7,985 nucleotides of DNA from Bacteriovoracaceae bacterium UBA7317 (lineage in GTDB: Bacteria; Bdellovibrionota; Bacteriovoracia; Bacteriovoracales; Bacteriovoracaceae), in assembly GCA_002474345.1 (NCBI GenBank), contig DKQD01000043.1, positions 1-7,985 of the forward strand. The letters are read 5' to 3'. The notes below the pieces were generated by a model that had not been told where the DNA came from, did no database searches, and saw only the letters and a list, made by a program, of their open reading frames with translations. Position 1 is the first letter of the stretch; each line of letters starts with the position of its first letter. Made by a program: the position numbers and the translations under genes. Positions 1-6,930 of the stretch are shown piece by piece.

Positions 1-967
1 TTTTTTCCCTACTTTTGAGAAGGTCGTAAAACTTCTCAGTGTACTCTAACAGCTTAGAAGTGATACCTGGTTCAGATACAGAATGACCTGCATCTTTGAC
101 GATATGAAAATCTGCTTCCGGCCACTTTTTGTGAAGTTCCCAGGCTGTTTTAGCAGGGCAAACTATATCGTATCGTCCTTGGATAATAACTGCAGGTATA
201 TGTCGGATAGAATCAATGTTGTCTAACAGTTGGTTTTCATTTTCGAAAAAGCCCTTATGGTAAAAATAGTGGCATTCAATTCTAGCGAAGGCTTCAGCAA
301 ATTGGTCCTCGCCATAAGAGTCTATCGTATTAGAATCTTGAAACAGTTTGCTTGTAGAACCTTCCCATTGAGACCAAGCTTTGGCGCATGCTGACCTTTC
401 TTCTTTTTTTTCAGAAGTTAACCTTTTGTAATACGCAGATATAAAGTCACTTCTTTCCTCTTGAGGAATAACTTGTTCATATTTCTCCCATTCATCTGGA
501 AAGATATAGCTTGCACCTTCTTGGTAAAACCAACGAAGTTCTTTTGGCCTAAGCATAAAAATTCCCCTCAAAAAGAATGAGTCAACTGAGCTTGGATGTT
601 TTTGACCATATGCCAAAGCCAAGGTAGATCCCCAGCTTCCACCAAAAACAGACCAGCTTTTTATATCTAAATGAGTTCTAATTTTTTCTATATCTGCAAC
701 TAAATCCCATGTTGTATTTTCTTTCAATTCTGCAAAAGGTTCACTTTTTCCACATCCTCTTTGATCAAATAAAATGACACGCCATTTTGAAGGGTTAAAA
801 AACCGTCTATAGTCAGGGGTTATACCACCACCAGGGCCACCGTGAATAAATACAACAGGCTTTCCTTGAGGGTTACCAACTTCTTCAAAGTAGATATTGT
901 GAATATCTGAAACTTTTAAAAATCCAGTATTGAAAGGGTCTATCTCAGGAAAGAGGGTTTTAGACAT
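1..967 (-). CDS. pip: Proline iminopeptidase (alpha/beta hydrolase, peptidase family S33), 3' end cut by window edge
   Basis: Cytoplasmic serine aminopeptidase that releases N-terminal proline from peptides. My own translation from the minus strand gives 322 codons open to the left edge with no stop. The S33/PIP marks are all visible: oxyanion-hole motif HGGPGGG at residues 42-48, DQRGCGKS at 68-75, nucleophile elbow GGSWGS with Ser111, acid Asp267 in GRYDIVCP, and His295 in DAGHS. This order and spacing closely match the known Xanthomonas enzyme (about 313 residues), so only a few C-terminal residues are probably missing. The ATG start is supported by GGAG six bases upstream (974-977) and by the typical N-terminus with LFPEIDPFNTG. 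No signal peptide is seen. It is divergent from the polymerase gene and seems to be transcribed alone. No key residue is missing, so it should be active. The substrate class is inferred from the family. Confidence 0.95.
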   Translation of the reverse strand, partial: MSKTLFPEIDPFNTGFLKVSDIHNIYFEEVGNPQGKPVVFIHGGPGGGITPDYRRFFNPSKWRVILFDQRGCGKSEPFAELKENTTWDLVADIEKIRTHLDIKSWSVFGGSWGSTLALAYGQKHPSSVDSFFLRGIFMLRPKELRWFYQEGASYIFPDEWEKYEQVIPQEERSDFISAYYKRLTSEKKEERSACAKAWSQWEGSTSKLFQDSNTIDSYGEDQFAEAFARIECHYFYHKGFFENENQLLDNIDSIRHIPAVIIQGRYDIVCPAKTAWELHKKWPEADFHIVKDAGHSVSEPGITSKLLEYTEKFYDLLKSREK

Positions 968-1152
968 TTGCTGCTCCACTAAAAACGAAAAGATAATAAA
1001 TCAAAGAACGAATATAGAGTATTGGTAGAAAGTTTAAAAGTATAAAAAAATAATTTTGCGTCATCTATTTTTCTAGAAAAAAAAATTATGTGTTTTGAGT
1101 TTTGTGGATGTGTAGTAAGAACAGTGCTTAAAAGTTTAAAGAAGGAATTAAA
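968..1152. promoter_or_regulatory. Divergent pip/polB intergenic spacer with weak promoter candidates
   Basis: This AT-rich 185-base spacer should hold the promoters of both flanking genes. For pip (minus) the best -10 is TATACT (1039-1044 read in reverse), but it has no good -35 at 16-18 bases. A second candidate, TATATT at 1011-1016, is equally weak upstream. For polB (plus) I could not find a convincing -35/-10 pair. A 10-base direct repeat AAAGTTTAAA occurs at 1029-1038 and 1131-1140, which may be chance in such AT-rich DNA. No SOS box was recognised (neither CTGT-N8-ACAG nor TTAC-N3-GTAA). Confidence 0.3.
1142..1146 (+). promoter_or_regulatory. Shine-Dalgarno site fixing a GTG start for polB
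   Basis: AAGGA lies six bases before the GTG at 1153. This supports GTG as the true start. The protein from this start also has the expected polymerase II N-terminus and length. Confidence 0.75.
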
Positions 1153-3477
1153 GTGGAAAATCAAAAAGGTTTTATTCTTACTGCAAATTGGGAAGATCAT
1201 GACAACCAGCATATACTAAAGTTTTATGGTGTTGGAGAAAAGGGACCTTTTGAAATTCTTATCAACAATTTTCTTCCCCTTTTCTTTGTGGAAAGAGATG
1301 CAGCTCTTCCCAATGGAATGCCATCCTTTAAAAGAACACCACTAAAATTAAAAAACTTTAGTGGTCAGGATGCTGATGCTCTTTACTTTAAGACTCAAAA
1401 AGACCTTTTTAAAGCCAAAGACACGCTTTCTCAATCGGGTACTAGGACTTATGAAGCAGATGTCAGGTCTACAGAACGCTACTTGATGGAAAGATTTATT
1501 TTTGGTCAGGTGGAGATAATAGGTAAAGGTGAAAATATTGATGGCTTGTGGGTCTTTAAAAACCCTGAAGTAAAAAGTGCCAAGTATAAACCTAGATTTA
1601 AGGTTTTATCTTTGGATATCGAAACTGGAATGAAGGGCGAGCTATACTCAATTGCTGTCCATCAAAAATCAGCTTCAGAGGATATAAAACAAGTTTTTAT
1701 GGTAGGTGAAAAAAATGAAAACAGGCCTGAACATAAATTAATACTATTAGAGAATGAAGAGTTAGTTTTAAAGTCTTTTCTTTCTTTTTTTAATAAAATT
1801 GATCCAGACATAGTGATTGGTTGGCACGTTATTGGATTTGACCTATCTTTTTTAGAGAATAAATGTAGGAAATATAAAATACCCTTTAATTTAGGGAGGG
1901 CCCATTCAAAGCTAATAATTCAAGAGAAGAAAGGAGCTGGATATTTTGCTAAAATGGATGGGAGGATTGTTATAGACGGTCCACCAACGATGAGGGGAGC
2001 TGGGTTTCAGTTTGAAAACTTTAAGCTTGATACTGTTGCTCATGAATTACTTGGTCAAGGTAAGGATATTAGTTCTGAAAGCTCTGTTGATAAAGTTGGG
2101 GAGATAGAGAGGCGCTTTAGAGAGGATAAAAATGCACTCGCTTTATATAATTTGTTAGATTGTACTCTCGTTTTAGATATATTTGAAGAGACTCGCTTGA
2201 TTGAACTGTTAGAAAATCAATCAACTTTATCTGGTTTAATGCTTGATAGAATTGGGGTTTCGACCGCCGCATTTGATTTTTTTATGTTACCTAAAATTCA
2301 TAGAAAAGGTTTTGTCGCTTCTAATATTTTAGATATGAATAGAGAATCTCCTAATCAAGGAGGAACTGTTCTACAGCCACAGGCAGGCTTACATGAACAT
2401 GTTTTAGTTTTTGATTTCAAAAGTCTTTATCCAACAATAATGAGAACCTTTAAAATCGACCCTCTCTCAAGGTTGTTGGCAAATGAAGATCCGATTAAAA
2501 CTCCTGCAGGAATTACTTTTTCTTCTTCTAATCATGTTTTGCCCAAGAGGTTAGAAGAATTGATGAGTAAGAGAGAAGAAGCAGAAGAAGAGGGGAATCA
2601 ACCCTTATCAAAGGCAATAAAAATATTAATGAATAGTTTTTATGGAGTTATGGGGTCTACGAACTCAAGGTTCTATCATGCAGATTTACCTCAGGCGATT
2701 TCTGGTATTGGGAGGTGGGTCTTAGAAGAAGCCATAAGCTTTATAAAGAATCAGGGGTATGAAGTTATTTATGGCGATACTGATTCTGTATTTATTTCTT
2801 TAAAAGCCGGACTTTGGGGAAATATAAATCAACTCGGAAATCAATTAGTTGAAAAGGTGAACGTCCATTTAAAGAAAAAAATAAAAAAAGATTTTAAAGT
2901 TGACTCTCTTTTAGACTTAAAGTTTGAGAAATACTATAGAAAGTTGTATCTACCGAAAGTCCGCAATGGTGGTGGAGAAGGCGCTAAAAAGCGTTATGCT
3001 GGACTTTTAATAAAAGATGGAAAGGAAGAAATAAACTTTGTTGGTATGGAATACGTAAGATCTGATTGGACAAAATTGGCAAGGAATTTTCAATTTGAGT
3101 TGTTCCAAAAGTTTTTTAAAGATGAAAATGTAGAACAATGGGTAAAATCATTTGTTGATGAAATTAAAAATCATCACCATGACTCGGATCTTGTCTATAA
3201 AAAAAGACTTACGAAAAGGCCGGAAGAATATACAAGTAACATTCCCCCTCATGTAAAGGCTGCACTTCAAATAGAAGAATCTAAAAGAAAAAGCCTTAAG
3301 TTAGTAGAATATGTAATTACATCGAGAGGCCCAGTTCCTTTGGAGAAAGATCATTCGGATTTAGATTATGAACATTATATTCAAAAGCAAGTTAAGCCTT
3401 TGGCGGAGGATATTTTATCCATTAATGGGGCAAGTTTTGATGATTTAATGGGAGGCGATCAACTGGCTCTTTTTTAG
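1153..3477 (+). CDS. polB: DNA polymerase II (family B, proofreading)
   Basis: Family-B DNA-dependent DNA polymerase of the E. coli Pol II type (774 residues; E. coli about 783), used in replication restart and lesion bypass. The 3'-5' exonuclease is intact: Exo I LSLDIETG (Asp155, Glu157), Exo II around GWHVIGFD (Asp230) and Exo III YNLLD (Tyr332, Asp336). The polymerase domain is intact: motif A FDFKSLYPTIM (Asp421), motif B KILMNSFYG (490-498), motif C YGDTDS (Asp542, Asp544) and KKRYAG (612-617). The protein ends in QLALF (770-774), a consensus beta-clamp binding pentapeptide like the E. coli Pol II tail. It starts with GTG behind AAGGA. It converges on the kinase gene with a 6-base gap and no evident terminator. 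In E. coli polB (dinA) is SOS-controlled; no LexA-like box was seen here. I see no truncation or frameshift. Confidence 0.97.
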   Translation: MENQKGFILTANWEDHDNQHILKFYGVGEKGPFEILINNFLPLFFVERDAALPNGMPSFKRTPLKLKNFSGQDADALYFKTQKDLFKAKDTLSQSGTRTYEADVRSTERYLMERFIFGQVEIIGKGENIDGLWVFKNPEVKSAKYKPRFKVLSLDIETGMKGELYSIAVHQKSASEDIKQVFMVGEKNENRPEHKLILLENEELVLKSFLSFFNKIDPDIVIGWHVIGFDLSFLENKCRKYKIPFNLGRAHSKLIIQEKKGAGYFAKMDGRIVIDGPPTMRGAGFQFENFKLDTVAHELLGQGKDISSESSVDKVGEIERRFREDKNALALYNLLDCTLVLDIFEETRLIELLENQSTLSGLMLDRIGVSTAAFDFFMLPKIHRKGFVASNILDMNRESPNQGGTVLQPQAGLHEHVLVFDFKSLYPTIMRTFKIDPLSRLLANEDPIKTPAGITFSSSNHVLPKRLEELMSKREEAEEEGNQPLSKAIKILMNSFYGVMGSTNSRFYHADLPQAISGIGRWVLEEAISFIKNQGYEVIYGDTDSVFISLKAGLWGNINQLGNQLVEKVNVHLKKKIKKDFKVDSLLDLKFEKYYRKLYLPKVRNGGGEGAKKRYAGLLIKDGKEEINFVGMEYVRSDWTKLARNFQFELFQKFFKDENVEQWVKSFVDEIKNHHHDSDLVYKKRLTKRPEEYTSNIPPHVKAALQIEESKRKSLKLVEYVITSRGPVPLEKDHSDLDYEHYIQKQVKPLAEDILSINGASFDDLMGGDQLALF

Positions 3478-3483
3478 CTATTA

Positions 3484-5418
3484 TCAGGATGCTAGAAGCT
3501 TATTTACAGCTTTAACAAGATTACTTTTATTAATTGGTTTGGAAATATGATCATCACATCCTGCATCTTTGGTCTTTTGGATATCTTCATTAAATGCATA
3601 AGCCGTCATTGCTAAAATCGGGATTCTATTCTTGCTTGGGTTCTCCGCTTCATATTTTCTGATTTCTTTAGTGCAACTTAATCCATCCATTTCGGGCATC
3701 TGAACATCCATTAGAACTAGGTCGTAGTTTTTTTTCTTATATTGTTTAAATCCATCTACACCGTTTACGGCAGTGTCTATGGTGATATTTGTTTGTTTGA
3801 GAAATATTTTTATTAGAAGTCTGGAGTCTTCGCTATCATCCACAAGTAAAATGCTTCCAGAAATGTCTTTTTTCTCTTCTGCAGGAATATTTTTACTTTT
3901 TTGTGGACTGGATTGTGAAACTAAAAGCTGAGTTGTATGCCTTTTTAGTTCAGATCTCTTTAATGGAGTATAGATAAACCTTCCATTAGGTGGCTTTTTA
4001 AAATTAAGCGAACTTTTTACCAAAAATACTGTTTTATCTATATTTAACCTATCTTTTCCATATATACTTTCTAAATCAAATGAGTCATCACTTTTAAAGT
4101 TCCAATAGAAAAATATTAAATTAATGTTTTTTTCATTTTCTTTTAATTCTTTCTTTGCTTCTTCAAACTTATTTATTGAATATATATTTGCTGACATATC
4201 TTCAAAGATTGAAGTTGCTATTTCAGAGATTTCTTTAGAAAAATTAATTAGTAAGACATTTTTACCTTTTAAAATGTCTTTTTTGAAAACTTCTTTTTTA
4301 GATATTTGAGTTGGCAATTTAACGATAAATTTACTTCCTTTATTAATTTCGCTTTCTATATCAAGCTTTCCTTTCATTAGATGAACCAGATTTTTTGTAA
4401 TGGCCAAACCAAGGCCGAATCCTTTTTTCTTATCCATGAGTGGATTGACTTGAAAAAAGCTTTTAAAAAGCGATTGTTTTTTTTCTTCAGGAATTCCACG
4501 CCCAGTATCTGATATGGTTATAACTAAAGTACTTGGACCTAAGTCTGGATCCTCAACTAGTTCTCCTGAAACTTTTACATGTCCTTCCTCAGTATATTTT
4601 ATAGCATTAGTGATTAAATTAATTAAAATTTGCTTTAACCTTGTAGGGTCACCATGAAAAAATTCAGGGACATTACTTTTTATATCACAGTAAACTTCTA
4701 TACCCTTTTTTCTTGCACTCATTAGCAGAAGATCAATAGCATTATTGAAGATGTCATCGATATAAAATTCTTCTTTGTCTAGCTTTAATTCTCCTGATTC
4801 TATTTTGGATAGATCCAAAATATTATTAATTAAACTAAGAAGATCCTTTCCAGCTCTTTGAATAATGTTAATGTATTTCTCTTGATCAGTTGTTAATTCT
4901 CCATCTGACATGACTTGTGTCATTCCCAGGATTGAATTTAGAGGAGTTCTAATTTCATGGCTCATATTGGCCAAAAAGTTTGTCTTTGATTTTGAAATTT
5001 GTTCCAGATATTTCTTGTTTTTGAATACATCAATGAAAATATCTACCTTACTTTTTATTACAATTGGGTCCAATGGTTTTGTTATGAAATCTATTGCACC
5101 GGTTTTATAAGCTTTATAGGTATTTTTTTTTGTTTGAAGAGCGGTCACAAATATTATTGGAATGTCTTTTGTTTTTTCTTCTTTTTTTATCAATTTCGCC
5201 AATTCGTAGCCATCCATCAACGGCATATTGACATCAATGATAATGACTGCATACTCTCTTTTTACTGAAGTTTTTAACGCCTCTTTACCACTTTGGGCCT
5301 TAAATATTTTTATATCATCATCTCTGATGATTTCTTCTATTAGATCTAAGTTGATTTCCTCGTCATCAACGACAAGTACGTTTATTTTTTCCAAATAATG
5401 ACCCTGAACTGGACTCAT
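3484..5418 (-). CDS. Cytoplasmic hybrid sensor histidine kinase, REC-HisKA-HATPase-degenerate REC-REC
   Basis: Soluble 644-residue hybrid kinase for a phosphorelay; no transmembrane segment or signal peptide. REC1 (about 11-132) has Asp18/Asp19, phosphoacceptor Asp62 in IDVNMPLMDG, Thr92 and Lys114. HisKA follows with His154 in NMSHEIRTPLN. The ATPase domain has an N box with Asn267 and Asn271, G1 DTGRGIP (Asp304) and G2 GFGLGLAI (333-340). Residues about 384-500 look like a receiver that has lost its acidic pair, acceptor Asp (FFYWNFK) and Lys. REC3 (about 521-642) is complete: Asp527/528, Asp571, Thr605, Lys627. The input is thus a receiver, so the kinase probably takes its signal from another kinase. 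No partner regulator or Hpt gene is adjacent. The ATG at 5418 has no clear Shine-Dalgarno; a TTG at residue 9 (5392-5394) has AGGG seven bases ahead and would keep REC1 whole. Confidence 0.93.
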   Translation of the reverse strand: MSPVQGHYLEKINVLVVDDEEINLDLIEEIIRDDDIKIFKAQSGKEALKTSVKREYAVIIIDVNMPLMDGYELAKLIKKEEKTKDIPIIFVTALQTKKNTYKAYKTGAIDFITKPLDPIVIKSKVDIFIDVFKNKKYLEQISKSKTNFLANMSHEIRTPLNSILGMTQVMSDGELTTDQEKYINIIQRAGKDLLSLINNILDLSKIESGELKLDKEEFYIDDIFNNAIDLLLMSARKKGIEVYCDIKSNVPEFFHGDPTRLKQILINLITNAIKYTEEGHVKVSGELVEDPDLGPSTLVITISDTGRGIPEEKKQSLFKSFFQVNPLMDKKKGFGLGLAITKNLVHLMKGKLDIESEINKGSKFIVKLPTQISKKEVFKKDILKGKNVLLINFSKEISEIATSIFEDMSANIYSINKFEEAKKELKENEKNINLIFFYWNFKSDDSFDLESIYGKDRLNIDKTVFLVKSSLNFKKPPNGRFIYTPLKRSELKRHTTQLLVSQSSPQKSKNIPAEEKKDISGSILLVDDSEDSRLLIKIFLKQTNITIDTAVNGVDGFKQYKKKNYDLVLMDVQMPEMDGLSCTKEIRKYEAENPSKNRIPILAMTAYAFNEDIQKTKDAGCDDHISKPINKSNLVKAVNKLLAS

Positions 5419-5564
5419 CTGTCAGTTAGTAATCGACTTTTTGAAGCATTTTCTTTAGAAAATATAAAAAATAAGGTGTATTTAAGTCTACTATTAAAAA
5501 ATGTTAATCATTGAATAAAAATAGATGATTTTATAAACTAGCTTAAAACTTAAGTAAATTAAAT
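5419..5564. promoter_or_regulatory. Divergent promoter region between hybrid kinase and Sel1-like gene
   Basis: For the kinase (minus) a plausible sigma70-type pair is TAGACT (5485-5490) and TATATT (5461-5466), 18 bases apart. A 7-bp-arm dyad, ATTTTCT-TT-AGAAAAT, spans 5448-5463 and touches that -10. For the plus-strand gene a candidate is TTGAAT (5511-5516) and TATAAA (5532-5537) with a short 15-base spacer, placing the start of transcription about 20 bases before the ATG. AATCAT (5506-5511) and ATGATT (5525-5530) form an inverted repeat over that promoter and could be an operator. All are by-eye matches in AT-rich DNA. Confidence 0.35.
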
Positions 5565-5945
5565 ATGGGAACTAATTTGGAAAGCAATAAAAACTATTTG
5601 AGACGATATTTATTTATATTTTTAGCAATAATAAGTTTGTATTTCTTGCATAGAATTTATGAAGTCGATATTTACAAGTGGCTTTGTAATAATGAAGAAA
5701 ATAAGGCGGCGTGTATGGTCGCTGGCATGAATTATAAGGAAAAAGGAGATCAAGAATTGGCAGATCATTATTTACAGAAGTCTTGTGAACTTGGTTATAC
5801 TTTAGGTTGTGTAGAGAGTGGAAAAAGAGCAGAAAAAATAGGAAGAGAGAAGGTTTCGAGACTGTATTTCAATGAGGCTTGCCGTCTGGGAGATGAAAAA
5901 TCTTGCAGTGGGAAAGAGGTTCCTCGTTTAGAGGAACCTCAATAA
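5565..5945 (+). CDS. Small membrane-anchored cysteine-paired Sel1/Hcp-like repeat protein
   Basis: A 126-residue protein of unknown specific role. Residues about 15-29 form one hydrophobic segment preceded by Lys9, Arg13 and Arg14, which suggests an N-in signal anchor with the rest in the periplasm. The exported part is built on a 32-residue period: C50, C82 and C114 are exactly 32 apart, as are C74 and C106, with C41 one residue off. This gives pairs C41/C50, C74/C82 and C106/C114. The repeat core reads like C-ELG-C and C-RLG-C with Cys-x7-Cys, as in the disulfide-linked Sel1-like repeats of the Helicobacter Hcp family, although those are usually about 36 residues. Such repeats bind protein partners. 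No good ribosome site precedes the ATG. The gene is divergent from the kinase and converges on a lipoprotein gene, so it seems to be monocistronic. Confidence 0.75.
   Translation: MGTNLESNKNYLRRYLFIFLAIISLYFLHRIYEVDIYKWLCNNEENKAACMVAGMNYKEKGDQELADHYLQKSCELGYTLGCVESGKRAEKIGREKVSRLYFNEACRLGDEKSCSGKEVPRLEEPQ
5916..5940 (+). terminator. Perfect 10-bp stem-loop at the end of the Sel1-like gene, likely intrinsic terminator
   Basis: GAGGTTCCTC (5916-5925) and GAGGAACCTC (5931-5940) pair perfectly around a 5-base loop GTTTA. On the plus strand it is followed by an interrupted T-rich run (ATTATTTTATTT). It lies inside the coding region: it encodes the last residues EVPRLEEPQ and the stop follows immediately. 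The convergent lipoprotein gene ends at 5959, so on the minus strand the stem could also stop that transcript, though only TTT follows there. Confidence 0.65.
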
Positions 5946-5958
5946 TTATTTTATTTAA

Positions 5959-6828
5959 TTAATCTTTTCTTGCGTAATTTACTTTTCTTTTTCCTAGCTT
6001 TTTAAACGCCTTGTTTAGTTTCTTTAAATTTCTTCTGCTAGCATTAACGTCAGTAAATAGAGGTTCTTGGTCTCCTGTAGTCATTCTAGTAATACTTTCC
6101 ATTGTTACATTTTCTTGCATCTGTGCAAATACTTCAGGTGTAATAGGTTTTTTATCTATAATATCGTTTATGATATCATTAGATACAACGCTACTTAAAT
6201 CGAGAAAAAATCCTAAACCACTTTGCATCTCTTCTTGAGAAGAAAAAAGACCGGCCATCCCTTGAACACCTTTTATGTCAAAGCCAAGAAAAATATTAGC
6301 ACCAGGGATTGCGTCACCAACTACATCAAACTCTTTAATGACCACTGCAAAACCTAAAAGAGTGTGATTTTTACCAAAAGCAAGATAAAGCTTAGAGTTA
6401 ATTTTATCAATTTTAAGTTCAATAATTTCAGTTGATCCAAAACCGCTTATTGGGAGGTCTTCACCGTTTGGTAGCGTTCCATAACCTCCTTGAACTTCTG
6501 AAGAAGCGGTGAGGTTAAATTTGAAACCAATTTCATTATGCCCAGGCTCCAAGGTCGGTTTAAAACTGATTTCTCCATATTTAATCGAAGAGTCTCTAGG
6601 ATCGACAATAGGAAGCTGAATCGAAGTCATTGATACAGCTCCAATTTTGAATACGGAAGAAAAAGATACGTATACATCTCCATCTTCTAATGAAGAGTTG
6701 ACGTTAACGTCTTTCACAATTTGATTTTCAGGAGACTTACCACAAGAAGCTAAAAAAAGAGTAGAGATGAGTAGGGTTAGCGTAAAAAGTTTTCTTAGAT
6801 TTTCTTTTCCTTCAAAAAAAATTTTCAT
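5959..6828 (-). CDS. Putative lipoprotein with basic C-terminal tail, function unknown
   Basis: I do not recognise the family of this 289-residue protein. The N-terminus has basic residues, a hydrophobic core (about 14-26) and the lipobox LASC with Cys29, so it is an exported lipoprotein. Gly30 at +2 lacks the Asp inner-membrane retention signal, so the outer membrane is likely if enteric rules apply. The mature part (about 50-215) is rich in alternating hydrophobic/polar stretches and glycines, suggesting a beta-rich fold. There is no cysteine after Cys29. Residues 265-288 form a strongly basic tail (RR, KK, KK, KRK, RK). The start is well set: ATG with TAGGAG six bases upstream (6835-6840). 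The Shine-Dalgarno overlaps the base of a leader hairpin. It lies 102 bases after the upstream lipoprotein gene on the same strand, so it may be co-transcribed or have its own weak promoter. Confidence 0.7.
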   Translation of the reverse strand: MKIFFEGKENLRKLFTLTLLISTLFLASCGKSPENQIVKDVNVNSSLEDGDVYVSFSSVFKIGAVSMTSIQLPIVDPRDSSIKYGEISFKPTLEPGHNEIGFKFNLTASSEVQGGYGTLPNGEDLPISGFGSTEIIELKIDKINSKLYLAFGKNHTLLGFAVVIKEFDVVGDAIPGANIFLGFDIKGVQGMAGLFSSQEEMQSGLGFFLDLSSVVSNDIINDIIDKKPITPEVFAQMQENVTMESITRMTTGDQEPLFTDVNASRRNLKKLNKAFKKLGKRKVNYARKD

Positions 6829-6836
6829 GTTTTGCT

Positions 6837-6860
6837 CCTAAGAAACGTCGTTTCTTTAGG
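6837..6860 (-). promoter_or_regulatory. Leader stem-loop overlapping the Shine-Dalgarno of the 289-residue lipoprotein gene
   Basis: Read on the plus strand, CCTAAGAAAC (6837-6846) pairs with GTTTCTTTAGG (6850-6860), with one bulged T at 6855 and a 3-base loop: 10 base pairs. In the minus-strand transcript the 3' arm ends in UUAGG, and the AGG is the first part of the AGGAG ribosome site (6835-6839). Folding should therefore hide half of the Shine-Dalgarno. No T-run follows, so it is not an intrinsic terminator. The effect on translation is inferred. Confidence 0.5.
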
Positions 6861-6861
6861 A

Positions 6862-6920
6862 ATTAGGCTTGTATTTTTCAAAACGTTCTACAGTCGCTTA
6901 CGGACAGCAACAACCCTAAT
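6862..6920 (-). repeat. Imperfect inverted repeat in the lipoprotein leader
   Basis: ATTAGGCTTGT (6862-6872) and ACAACCCTAAT (6910-6920) are inverted repeats matching at 10 of 11 positions, separated by 37 bases. With the adjacent stem-loop at 6837-6860 they would fold most of the 102-base leader. A weak promoter candidate on the minus strand lies here too: TTGTTG (6908-6913) and TAGAAC (6885-6890), 17 bases apart. If that promoter is used, the outer arm would be largely lost from the transcript. Confidence 0.35.
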
Positions 6921-6930
6921 TTATTTAACC

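Noticed and set aside
1105..1126. Possible LexA-like box (GTGT-N7-ACAG) before polB
   Set aside because: The half-site spacing is 7 rather than 8 and the outer bases do not match; no other known LexA motif is present.
1029..1140. Direct repeat AAAGTTTAAA at 1029-1038 and 1131-1140
   Set aside because: It uses simple A/T-rich words, expected by chance in this spacer; not enough to call an operator.
979..1212. 77-codon minus-strand frame over the pip/polB spacer
   Set aside because: It overlaps the start of polB, has AT-driven composition (Phe, Leu, Ser, Lys) and no domain or ribosome site; it covers the promoter spacer.
3470..3515. Terminator between convergent polB and kinase genes
   Set aside because: Only a 5-bp AAGCT/AGCTT pairing without a T-run was found, so no terminator is called.
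4124..5268. Three plus-strand frames (4124-4309, 4910-5110, 4999-5268)
   Set aside because: They lie antisense to the kinase core, whose motifs are complete, and their Phe/Ile-rich translations are typical shadows.
6011..6238. 75-codon plus-strand frame
   Set aside because: It is antisense to the 289-residue lipoprotein gene, with no ribosome site or recognisable domain.
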